Assembly (NCBI GenBank): GCA_028284025.1
Contig: JANQSM010000132.1
Coordinates: 1 to 6,233, forward strand
Length of the DNA: 6,233 bases
Source: Alphaproteobacteria bacterium
Lineage (GTDB): Bacteria; Pseudomonadota; Alphaproteobacteria; JANQSM01
Direction of reading: 5' to 3'
Shown: piece after piece, positions 1 through 6,233 of the stretch
Numbering within the stretch: position 1 is the stretch's first letter
Layout: every line of letters begins with the position of its first letter
Notes under the pieces: model-generated
What the model was told of the DNA's origin: nothing
Databases searched by the model: none
What the model saw: the letters and a program-made list of their open reading frames with translations, nothing else
Translations under genes and position numbers: made by a program

Positions 1-1
1 C

Positions 2-607
2 ATATTCGCTGAATTCTTTGGTCGCAGTGGCTCACGCACACACCGCAAAGCCAGCAGTACTAGAAACCTCAAGAAAAAAGGGGCAGATGTTTCCTATAAA
101 TTGAAGGTCAGTTTTATTGAGGCTGCCAATGGGGCCAAGCGCCGTGTGTCATTAAGTGATGGCAAGGTGTTGGATGTTGCTATCCCCAAAGGGGCAAAAG
201 ATGGTCAAACACTGCGTTTGAAAGAACAAGGAAAGCCAGGCATAAACGGTGGCCCGCGTGGGGATGCTTTTATTGAAATTCAGGTGCAACCTCACCCTTT
301 CTTTAGTCGCACAGGCAACGATATTTATTTGGAAGTCCCGGTTAGCCTGGATGAAGCAATTTTGGGGGGATCTATCACTGTCCCAACCTTGAATGGCAAA
401 GTATCTGTCAAAGTACCGGAATGGGCCAATGCCGGAACCAAACTTCGGTTAAAAGGCAAAGGCATTCAAGGCAGCCCAGCGGGAGACCAATATGTTATCT
501 TAAAAATCGTACTGCCGGAAAAAACCGAAAAAGACTTGTTCAGCTTTATCCAGAAGTGGACCCGCAAAAATAAGTACGACCCCCGCAAAACAGCAGGATT
601 AATCTAA
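2..607 (+). CDS. CbpA-like DnaJ-family co-chaperone, C-terminal part (5' end outside window)
   Basis: Type II J-domain co-chaperone that would deliver unfolded substrates to DnaK in the cytoplasm. The frame is open from base 2 with no stop, so this is the C-terminal 201 residues; the J domain lies outside the window. A TTG at 101 could be taken as a start but is only an internal Leu. Visible order: the end of the Gly/Phe linker (IFAEFFGRSGS, residues 1-11), then C-terminal substrate-binding domain I from KGADVSYKLKVSFIEAANGA (residues 26-45), then domain II from about HPFFSRTGNDIYLEVPVSLD with the family-typical GTKLRLKGKGI, ending after KTAGLI at TAA. No CxxCxGxG zinc-finger repeats separate the linker from domain I, which distinguishes it from classical DnaJ and matches the CbpA type. 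It converges on the next gene with a 5-bp gap and no obvious terminator. Family assignment is firm; CbpA versus another DnaJ-like paralogue cannot be settled without the N-terminus. Confidence 0.93.
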   Translation: MFAEFFGRSGSRTHRKASSTRNLKKKGADVSYKLKVSFIEAANGAKRRVSLSDGKVLDVAIPKGAKDGQTLRLKEQGKPGINGGPRGDAFIEIQVQPHPFFSRTGNDIYLEVPVSLDEAILGGSITVPTLNGKVSVKVPEWANAGTKLRLKGKGIQGSPAGDQYVILKIVLPEKTEKDLFSFIQKWTRKNKYDPRKTAGLI

Positions 608-612
608 AGCGT

Positions 613-1188
613 CTAACTACGAACACGTACACGCTGAAGATCTGCCAGAACAATGCTGCTCTCACGTGAAGGCCGTACGTCAAATAAATGCTTCGGACCT
701 GTATCTGTAGGATCAATCACACGACTTTGAGACGCTTCGCGGCCGCAAAAATCACGCTCTGCAGACCTGAAGCTATGTTGATGACGCAAATAATCAACCA
801 TTTCCTGCGCATCAAAAGACATCGACTCTGTACCATCCAGATCATAGATGAGAGTGCCATTTTCTTTATCGAATTCAAAATGTTCTTGCAGAATCTCATG
901 TTCTGATGGGTTTGCTATGTGAACATACACCACACCATCCTTGATCAAATGTTCAAAATTATTGGCGCGAAAATACCGGATATCGCCATCTGTAGTGTTA
1001 ACCTTGAACGACCAACTATGATCCTCATTAAGAACACATTCACCAACTTCAAGGGTAAGGGGGCTTGCATTGTCTAAATAGCTAGCTATGCCTAAGACTA
1101 TGGCAGCAACGCCACCAAAAGTCAAACAGATCAGTCCCGATTTAACGGGACTTAGAGGAGGACCTATTCCAACTGGTTCATCACACAT
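613..1188 (-). CDS. hypothetical protein with a single N-terminal membrane anchor
   Basis: I do not recognise this 191-residue protein. After a short N-terminus (MCDEPVGIGPPLSPVK) comes one hydrophobic segment at about residues 17-36 (SGLICLTFGGVAAIVLGIAS), with no lipobox and no clear signal-peptidase site, so it is probably a signal anchor. The remaining ~150 residues are hydrophilic and mixed in charge, with strand-like stretches (WSFKVNTTDGDIRYF, GVVYVHIA, GTLIYDLDG) followed by a helix-like part (FDAQEMVDYLRHQHSF). The tail is basic (LQRVRVRS). By orientation rules the soluble part could be periplasmic, but only K16 supports that. The ATG start is well supported: AGGAG at 1195-1199 stands 6 nt upstream, and a good promoter lies just before it. 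Base composition resembles the neighbours (27 G/C of 60 at 961-1020). It lies downstream of dnaE on the same strand. Real gene likely; function unknown. Confidence 0.75.
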   Translation of the reverse strand: MCDEPVGIGPPLSPVKSGLICLTFGGVAAIVLGIASYLDNASPLTLEVGECVLNEDHSWSFKVNTTDGDIRYFRANNFEHLIKDGVVYVHIANPSEHEILQEHFEFDKENGTLIYDLDGTESMSFDAQEMVDYLRHQHSFRSAERDFCGREASQSRVIDPTDTGPKHLFDVRPSRESSIVLADLQRVRVRS

Positions 1189-1223
1189 AAAAAACTCCTG
1201 CCTTAAAAAGTTAAATTTTCCCT

Positions 1224-1252
1224 TTTATATCAACATTTATTCTTTTTGGCAA
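1224..1252 (-). promoter_or_regulatory. sigma70-type promoter for the 613-1188 gene
   Basis: On the minus strand, TTGCCA (-35, 1247-1252) and TATAAA (-10, 1224-1229) each match the consensus at five of six positions and are separated by exactly 17 bp. Transcription would start near 1217, giving a leader of about 29 nt that contains the AGGAG ribosome site at 1195-1199. It lies in the 87-bp gap after the dnaE stop, where I see no terminator hairpin, so the downstream gene could receive both dnaE read-through and its own transcription. Inferred from sequence only. Confidence 0.6.
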
Positions 1253-1275
1253 CAGTAAATTGAAGGAAGGCAAAC

Positions 1276-4200
1276 TTATTCTACAGATACATCCTGCATT
1301 GCTTTTAATTCTGCCATTGCCATCGGCGGCAGAGCATAAGATTTGGGTAGTTCACAATCAACCACATAGCCATTTGCAAACACTTTCAGGAATACCTTGG
1401 ATCGGCCAACTGCCTGGTTCTCGAGCAAGTTGGCAACGTTTGTGACGGCTTGCTCTGATAATAGACAAAGCTTGATGTCTGAAGCCATTTTCTGAAAATA
1501 TTTATCAATAGATTCCACCGATTGGCAGGTAAGTCGATACGCCTCTTCATCCTTTTGTGGATCGACAGAAAGTAAAAGAGGTTCGGTGCTATTCAATAAA
1601 TCCCTTGCTACGGTCAGCACATCAGAAAAAAGAGTCACTTCATACACGCCGGTAGCATCGGACAATGTGGCAAACGCATATTTATTGCCCCTTGCCGAAG
1701 TGCGTTCTTTGATAGAGGTCACAACCCCTGCCAGTTTCATACGTGATAAATCCCCATCTGCGACCCTGGACGCAATGGCGGCGCTTGGCGTAATGTCCAG
1801 ACCGTTCAAAATAGTGTCATAGCTATCCAAAGGGTGGGCAGACAAATAAAATCCGATAGCATCAAATTCATATTTTAGTTTGTCCATCGCTGGCCAATCA
1901 GGCATATCCGGCCAGTCAAAATTAACGCTGGTAACTTCACCTTCTCCACCAAACAAGTTGTTTTGATTGCTGCTGCGTTCCGCAGCAGCCCGTTGAGCAT
2001 GGGACAAAATTGTTTCCACGCAAGCATGGACACTCGCGCGATTTGGGGTAAGGCAATCAAATGCTCCGGCATAACATAAAGCTTCCAGCTGGCGTTTATT
2101 AAGCACCTTGCTATCCAGACGCAGAGCAAAATCTTCTGCCCCCTTATACGGTCCACTTTCTTCGCGTTCCTGCACCAAGGCTGCCATTGCAGAAGAACCC
2201 GCCCCTTTCAAAGCCCCCAACGCATAACGAATAGCCTTGGTGTCACCGTCTTTTTCCACGCTAAATTCTACCATAGAGTGATTGATCGACGGTGGCATAA
2301 GCGGGATTTGCAACCGGTCCAGCTCTTGACGGAAAATATTAAGCTTATCGGTATTGCCCATATCCAGAGTCATAAGAGCAGCCATAAACTCCACCGGATG
2401 GTTGGCTTTTAGATAGGCAGTTTGATAGGCAACCATGGCATAGGCTGCAGCGTGAGATTTGTTAAATCCATAGCCAGCAAATTTGGCAATCTGATCAAAA
2501 ATCTTGCCGGCAAGCTTGTGGCCCACATCATTGCTCGCTGCTCCCTCAATAAAAGTTTCGCGCTGGGCATCCATTTCTTTTTTGATCTTTTTACCCATGG
2601 CCCGACGCAGTAAATCCGCACCTCCCAAAGAATATCCGGCCAAGCGCTGAGCAGCTTCCATCACCTGTTCCTGGTAGATCATAATGCCGTAAGTTTCTTT
2701 TAAAAGTTCTTCCAGTTTGGGGTGCAAGTATTCCACTTTTTCACGGCCTTGCTTTCTTTCAATAAACGCCGGGATATTGTCCATCGGGCCGGGACGGTAC
2801 AAAGCTACCACAGCGATAATATCTTCAAATCGGTCAGGTTCTAATTTTTTCAAAACATCCCGCATCCCGGCACTCTCCAGTTGGAACACACCGGTAGTTT
2901 CACCACGGGCAAGCATTTCATAAGTAGAAGCGTCATCTAACGGAATGGCATCAAGGTCAATTTCCACTCCCGCATCCTTGATCAAAGCGATAGCGCGCGA
3001 TAACACCGTCAGAGTTTTTAAGCCTAGAAAATCAAACTTTACAAGACCTGCCTTTTCCACCATTTTCATGTCAAATTGAGTGACCGGCATATCGGAACGC
3101 GGATCACGATACAGCGGAATCAATTCATCCAGCGGCCTGTCTCCGATGACTACCCCCGCAGCATGGGTAGAAGCATGGCGATAAAGCCCCTCTAATTTTA
3201 AGCCGATATCCAAAAGCCTGGCGACAGATTCATCCTCATCGCGCTGACGTTGCAGCTCTTCCTCTGATTCAATGGCTTCTCCCAGCGTAACCGGATTAGC
3301 TGGATTATTGGGCACCAATTTACAGATTCTATCAACCTGACCATAGGGCATTTCAAATACGCGCCCCACATCCCGCAGCACGGCACGAGCCTGCAATTTT
3401 CCAAAGGTGATAATTTGCGCCACCTTATCTGCACCATATTTGTTTTTTACATACTCAATCACGTCATCACGTCGTTCCTGACAAAAGTCGATATCAAAGT
3501 CCGGCATGCTCACCCGTTCCGGGTTTAAGAAACGCTCAAAGAGAAGACCCCATTTTAAAGGATCCAGGCCAGTAATTTCCAAAGACCAGGCAACAACGGA
3601 TCCAGCACCTGACCCTCGACCCGGACCAACTGGAATTCCATTGCGCACTGCCCAGCGCATAAAGTCCGATACGATCAGGAAGTATCCGGGAAATCCCATT
3701 TTTACAATCACATCCAACTCATAGTTCAGTCGGTCACGGTACGGTTTGGCCGCCGCATCTTTGGCTTTTTTGTCCATGGTGGAAGTAAAAACCTGAGTTT
3801 CCAGGCGCCGCTCCAACCCTTCCTTGGATTTGATGCGCAGCTCCTCTTCTTCTGTGCCGCCCTCTTCCACCGGAAAGGGTGGCAAAATTGGATCACGCGC
3901 TTGAGGCATATAACCACAACGTCGGGCAATCAACACGGTATTATGGATTGCCTCAGGCAGATCTTTAAACAACTCGGCCATTTCCTCAGTAGATTTAAAA
4001 TAATGCTGATCAGTTAGACGCCAGCGTTTGGCATTTGAAACAGTGGTCCCTTGCGCATTCGTGATCAGTGCATCATGAGCCAAATACATATCCTGTGTGG
4101 CAAAGTAACAGTTGTTAGTGGCAACCAGTGGTAAATCCAATTTATAAGCCAGATCAATCAGTGTTGGCTCAATTTTATCCTGCTCTCGCCAACCATGTCG

Positions 4201-4746
4201 CTGAATTTCCACATACAGCCGATTACCAAACACATGCTTTAAGGCAGATAATTTTTCTTCTGCTTCTTCTTTCTGACCTTTTAACAAAAGCTGACAAACT
4301 GGGCTTTTCAATGACCCAGTCAATAAAATTAAGCCTTCATTATATTTTTGCAAAAGTTGCATGGTAGCGTGCGGTGGATCCCCTTCTTCCACCGACAAAT
4401 GTGCATTAGACACAATTTTTAAAAGGTTCTGATATCCTGTTTCATTCTGCACCAACAATACAATTGGTTGTGGAGCCAGCTCTTGCGAATTAACCCGCAG
4501 GCGTAGTTTTTCATGCAGCACTACATCCAGCTGACATCCAATGGTAGGTTGAATTCCGCTCTGGGCAGCCTTTAAAGCAAACCCCATTCCTCCAAACAAG
4601 TTGTTGGTATCCGTCACCGCAACGGCAGGCATGTTATGGGTCTGTACCAAATCAACCAGCTGATCGGTTTTCAGTGCGCCTTCGGATAGGGAATAAGCCG
4701 AATGCACATGAAGATGAATAAATTGTGGCGTGGTTTTTGCGCTCAT
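1276..4746 (-). CDS. dnaE: DNA polymerase III alpha subunit (replicative polymerase)
   Basis: Catalytic subunit of the replicative DNA polymerase, working with the DnaN clamp, the DnaX clamp loader and the DnaQ proofreader. At 1156 residues it is full length for DnaE. Domains in order: PHP (from HLHVHSAYSLSEG, residues 11-23, to about 280); polymerase core with GPGRGSGAGS (374-383), MPDFDIDF with catalytic D418 and D420, HASTHAAGVVIGD (524-536), KFDFLGLKTLT with the third catalytic Asp D572, YQEQVM (691-696) and GYGFNKSHAAAYA (758-770); a helix-hairpin-helix region around 835-900; a beta-clamp motif QNNLF (928-932); an OB fold at about 1003-1080; and a tau-binding-type C-terminal domain. No frameshift or missing catalytic residue is seen. 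The PHP metal site is incomplete (see findings). The ATG at 4746 is chosen because it places the PHP motif at the usual distance from the N-terminus, but it has no convincing Shine-Dalgarno sequence. lolD lies upstream with one gene in between. Confidence 0.98.
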   Translation of the reverse strand: MSAKTTPQFIHLHVHSAYSLSEGALKTDQLVDLVQTHNMPAVAVTDTNNLFGGMGFALKAAQSGIQPTIGCQLDVVLHEKLRLRVNSQELAPQPIVLLVQNETGYQNLLKIVSNAHLSVEEGDPPHATMQLLQKYNEGLILLTGSLKSPVCQLLLKGQKEEAEEKLSALKHVFGNRLYVEIQRHGWREQDKIEPTLIDLAYKLDLPLVATNNCYFATQDMYLAHDALITNAQGTTVSNAKRWRLTDQHYFKSTEEMAELFKDLPEAIHNTVLIARRCGYMPQARDPILPPFPVEEGGTEEEELRIKSKEGLERRLETQVFTSTMDKKAKDAAAKPYRDRLNYELDVIVKMGFPGYFLIVSDFMRWAVRNGIPVGPGRGSGAGSVVAWSLEITGLDPLKWGLLFERFLNPERVSMPDFDIDFCQERRDDVIEYVKNKYGADKVAQIITFGKLQARAVLRDVGRVFEMPYGQVDRICKLVPNNPANPVTLGEAIESEEELQRQRDEDESVARLLDIGLKLEGLYRHASTHAAGVVIGDRPLDELIPLYRDPRSDMPVTQFDMKMVEKAGLVKFDFLGLKTLTVLSRAIALIKDAGVEIDLDAIPLDDASTYEMLARGETTGVFQLESAGMRDVLKKLEPDRFEDIIAVVALYRPGPMDNIPAFIERKQGREKVEYLHPKLEELLKETYGIMIYQEQVMEAAQRLAGYSLGGADLLRRAMGKKIKKEMDAQRETFIEGAASNDVGHKLAGKIFDQIAKFAGYGFNKSHAAAYAMVAYQTAYLKANHPVEFMAALMTLDMGNTDKLNIFRQELDRLQIPLMPPSINHSMVEFSVEKDGDTKAIRYALGALKGAGSSAMAALVQEREESGPYKGAEDFALRLDSKVLNKRQLEALCYAGAFDCLTPNRASVHACVETILSHAQRAAAERSSNQNNLFGGEGEVTSVNFDWPDMPDWPAMDKLKYEFDAIGFYLSAHPLDSYDTILNGLDITPSAAIASRVADGDLSRMKLAGVVTSIKERTSARGNKYAFATLSDATGVYEVTLFSDVLTVARDLLNSTEPLLLSVDPQKDEEAYRLTCQSVESIDKYFQKMASDIKLCLLSEQAVTNVANLLENQAVGRSKVFLKVFANGYVVDCELPKSYALPPMAMAELKAMQDVSVE

Positions 4747-4752
4747 TTAGTT

Positions 4753-4780
4753 TTTATAAAGGATATTCTGCACCCCGCAA
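4753..4780 (-). promoter_or_regulatory. possible dnaE-proximal promoter (leaderless)
   Basis: Minus-strand TTGCGG (4775-4780), a 16-bp spacer and TATAAA (4753-4758). The -10 is good and the -35 is weak. Initiation about 7 nt downstream of the -10 would fall at or next to the dnaE ATG, giving a leaderless or nearly leaderless mRNA, which would fit the absence of a Shine-Dalgarno sequence there. Tentative. Confidence 0.2.
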
Positions 4781-4818
4781 AGCCAAATCCAAGCTATGCA
4801 CAGGTTATCTCCTGTTAC

Positions 4819-4847
4819 ATTATTTTTTGTTCCCAGTCTCGCTGCAA
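4819..4847 (-). promoter_or_regulatory. candidate dnaE promoter
   Basis: Minus-strand TTGCAG (-35, 4842-4847) and AATAAT (-10, 4819-4824; five of six consensus positions) with a 17-bp spacer, in the 125-bp gap upstream of dnaE. The leader would be about 65 nt and would include a short inverted repeat, ACAGG/CCTGT (4800-4804 and 4811-4815), with a 6-nt loop. The -35 is only a partial match, so this is an inference. Read-through from lolD is an alternative source of dnaE transcript. Confidence 0.35.
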
Positions 4848-4854
4848 GTAATCC

Positions 4855-4930
4855 CACCTGTTATAGACAATCTAGGGGCGTGTTCTTCCACCATGCCTGC
4901 GTCGCCCTCGCACCGGACATCCAATAGGTG
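4855..4930. repeat. imperfect palindrome straddling the stop codon of the 213-residue gene
   Basis: Outer arms CACCT (4855-4859) and AGGTG (4926-4930) are complementary, and the pairing continues with TT/AA (4861-4862 with 4923-4924). An inner GC-only pair, GGGCG (4876-4880) with CGCCC (4903-4907), is nested inside and leaves a 22-nt loop. The element covers the last ~19 codons and the stop of the upstream gene and runs into the gap before dnaE. It is G+C-rich (24 of 40 bases at 4881-4920) beside AT-rich coding sequence. No T-tract follows on either strand, so it does not look like an intrinsic terminator. Whether it is a dispersed element is not visible from one copy. Confidence 0.3.
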
Positions 4931-5513
4931 ATAACCGGTCACCAGGATAATAATTTCTGGCAAACGATTCCAGGATGCTTTCTGCTCTAACTGCTAACAA
5001 TTGGTCGTCCCCATTGCTCAAGATACGCAAACAATCTTCAAACAGAGCTTTATTTTCTTTATCTTTAATAATATCCAAAAGCATTCTTTTGTTAAATTGA
5101 GTAACATTTTCATCAAGAAGCATTTCCGTGATAAAGCCTGCAAACATATCAATATTTTCTAGCAGACCTAGCGCGTGACATACTTCGTTAAATTCAGAAG
5201 CTTCTGAAACCATGTCGAACAAATCTGGCTCATACTCATCAGGATCAAAGTCACAAGGGATTCCTGCTTCCTCCAGAAAGTCATGCCATTCCTGCAAAAA
5301 CAAAAATAATGCTTTACTTAAAACATAGTTATTTAATAGTGTGCGTCCGAAAATGTATTGACTGGATATTTCTCTACTCTGCAGAAATTCTATGGCTAAT
5401 TCGCCTAAATCCTCTATATCGTAATGATAGCCAAAAACTCTCAATTCATTTTTAAGAATTTCTGCCAATCTTTCTGCATGCTCTTCTACATCAGATTCAG
5501 ATATTGCAACCAT
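4872..5513 (-). CDS. hypothetical acidic helical protein, between lolD and dnaE
   Basis: I do not recognise this 213-residue protein. Residues 1-189 look soluble, acidic and almost entirely helical (e.g. SDVEEHAERLAEILKNEL, FLQEWHDFLEEAGI, NKRMLLDIIKDKENKALFED), with an Asp/Glu cluster DFDPDEYEPDLFD at 88-100. I see no signal peptide, membrane segment, catalytic motif or metal-binding pattern; the few Cys are scattered. From about residue 190 the character changes to a Gly/Arg-rich basic tail (RGRRRHGGRTRP) encoded by G+C-rich DNA that overlaps an imperfect palindrome. The body is AT-rich (15 G/C of 60 at 5281-5340, 18 of 60 at 5401-5460), unlike dnaE and lolD. The ATG has a plausible ribosome site, AAAGG at 5522-5526, 8 nt upstream. 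It lies 73 bp after the lolD stop, a gap in which I see no strong promoter or terminator, so it may be co-transcribed with lolD. The steady codon structure of the body argues for a real gene, perhaps lineage-specific or acquired. Confidence 0.7.
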   Translation of the reverse strand: MVAISESDVEEHAERLAEILKNELRVFGYHYDIEDLGELAIEFLQSREISSQYIFGRTLLNNYVLSKALFLFLQEWHDFLEEAGIPCDFDPDEYEPDLFDMVSEASEFNEVCHALGLLENIDMFAGFITEMLLDENVTQFNKRMLLDIIKDKENKALFEDCLRILSNGDDQLLAVRAESILESFARNYYPGDRLSPIGCPVRGRRRHGGRTRP

Positions 5514-5586
5514 ACCCTGTACCTTTCATTTTTATCTTAAAAACAAAACCTACAGCAATGTATCCTATAAAACAACAAAAAGAAGG

Positions 5587-6233
5587 TTAATGAACCTGCC
5601 CACCGTCAAGTTTAAGTTTTCCATCCAGCTTTTTGGCCAATGTTTGATCGTGAGTAGCGATCAAGGCAGTCATGGAAAGATCTTTGACTAAAGACTTGAA
5701 TACATCAAATACCCTGGCTGCTGTCGCAGGGTCCAGATTACCGGTGGGTTCATCAGCCAATAATAATGTTGGATCATTGACCAAGGCGCGTGCGATGGCT
5801 ACACGTTGTTGTTCTCCGCCGGAGAGTTGCGCAGGCCTATGGGCCATCCGGTCTTTTAACCCAACTTTTTTAAGAAGAATAGCTGCCTTTTCTTCAGCTG
5901 CTTTTTTGCTTTTACCAGCGATCATTACCGGCATCGCCACATTCTCTAACGCTGTAAATTCTGGTAGCAGGTGGTGAAACTGAAAAACAAAACCAATCTT
6001 CTGATTACGCAACAACGTGCGGTGCGTATCAGAAACCTTGCTTAAATCATGACCTTCAATTTTGAGCACACCACTATCGGGTGCCTCCAATAAACCACAA
6101 ATATGCAGTAACGTCGTTTTTCCTGATCCACTGGGTCCGACAAGAGCCGCGGTTTTACCTGCCTCCAGCTTGAAGGTGACACCCTTTAATACTTCCAGTT
6201 TTTTTTGTCCCTGAAAAAAGGTACGAGTCACCT
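5587..6233 (-). CDS. lolD: LolD, ATP-binding subunit of lipoprotein-release ABC transporter (start outside window)
   Basis: Cytoplasmic ATPase of LolCDE, which extracts mature lipoproteins from the inner membrane and passes them to the LolA carrier for outer-membrane sorting. Counting from the GTG codon at 6231: Walker [10 protein letters not shown] (32-40), Q-loop Q84 in [18 protein letters not shown] (a stretch typical of LolD), ABC signature LSGGEQQRV (136-144), Walker B LLLADE (156-161), D-loop NLD (165-167) and H-loop H194 (ATHD). All catalytic elements are intact. The GTG at 6231 is probably an internal Val, because LolD proteins usually carry several more residues before the TRTF-type segment; the frame is open to the window end, so the true start lies just beyond it. 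The usual membrane partner (lolC/lolE) would be expected further upstream. The MacB/FtsE-like relatives share these motifs, but the Q-loop region and the dnaE neighbourhood favour LolD. Confidence 0.93.
   Translation of the reverse strand, partial: VTRTFFQGQKKLEVLKGVTFKLEAGKTAALVGPSGSGKTTLLHICGLLEAPDSGVLKIEGHDLSKVSDTHRTLLRNQKIGFVFQFHHLLPEFTALENVAMPVMIAGKSKKAAEEKAAILLKKVGLKDRMAHRPAQLSGGEQQRVAIARALVNDPTLLLADEPTGNLDPATAARVFDVFKSLVKDLSMTALIATHDQTLAKKLDGKLKLDGGQVH

Noticed and set aside
101..607. TTG at 101 as the start of a short DnaJ C-terminal protein
   Set aside because: The frame is open upstream to base 2, and the upstream residues match the Gly/Phe linker and the beginning of C-terminal domain I, so the gene simply enters from outside the window.
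608..635. AGCGT (608-612) and ACGCT (631-635) as a shared bidirectional terminator between the convergent genes
   Set aside because: Only 5 bp of stem with an 18-nt loop and no T-tract on either side; too weak to call.
4794..4802. CTATGCACA as a DnaA box near dnaE (consensus TTATNCACA)
   Set aside because: A single site with a mismatch at the first base; one such 9-mer is expected by chance and no cluster is present.
4725..4931. Open frame on the + strand across the gap upstream of dnaE (68 codons)
   Set aside because: It overlaps dnaE at one end and the 213-residue gene at the other, has no family resemblance, and its frame openness over the palindromic block is explained by that block being open in several frames.
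4850..4943. The G+C-rich block as a structured RNA (SRP RNA, 5S rRNA, tRNA or tmRNA)
   Set aside because: None of the signature sequences of these RNAs is present, such as the SRP GGAAGCAGCC core, a T-loop with CCA end, or the 5S CCGAACTCGG-type core, and part of it is in frame with the upstream gene.
5514..5586. A promoter in the gap between lolD and the 213-residue gene
   Set aside because: AT-rich sequence gives several partial matches (e.g. TTGCTG with an AT-rich -10 at about 18 bp), but none has a good pair of boxes at proper spacing.

Overview
This window reads as ordinary chromosome of an alphaproteobacterium with moderate G+C. The evidence is an alphaproteobacterial-style DnaE (SAYSLSEGAL and AVAVTDTNNLFGG in its PHP domain) lying downstream of lolD on the same strand. 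From general knowledge, lolC-lolD-dnaE is a recurrent gene order in Alphaproteobacteria. The exact lineage cannot be settled by eye.

Layout, left to right. Bases 2-607 (+) are the C-terminal two thirds of a zinc-finger-less, CbpA-like DnaJ co-chaperone whose 5' end lies outside the window. It ends 5 bp from the end of a convergent gene at 613-1188 (-), an unrecognised 191-residue protein with one N-terminal membrane anchor and a good sigma70-type promoter of its own. Next is dnaE (1276-4746, -), the full-length catalytic alpha subunit of DNA polymerase III. Upstream of it is a 125-bp gap with candidate dnaE promoters, then an unrecognised 213-residue acidic helical protein (4872-5513, -). Last is lolD (5587 to the window end, -), the ATPase of the LolCDE lipoprotein-release transporter, missing only its first few residues.

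How the genes relate. lolD, the 213-residue gene and dnaE run in one direction and may share transcripts, but the gaps (73 and 125 bp) and the promoter-like sequences suggest that dnaE and the anchored gene can also be transcribed separately. The conserved genes serve unrelated housekeeping roles: protein folding, replication and envelope lipoprotein sorting.

The part most worth a second look is the 213-residue gene. It sits between lolD and dnaE, is markedly AT-richer than its neighbours, and ends abruptly in a G+C-rich, arginine-rich tail. That tail overlaps an imperfect palindrome of about 76 bp straddling the stop codon, which resembles a small palindromic element invading the 3' end of a gene. 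I see no CRISPR array, tRNA, rRNA, transposase or recognisable defence system.
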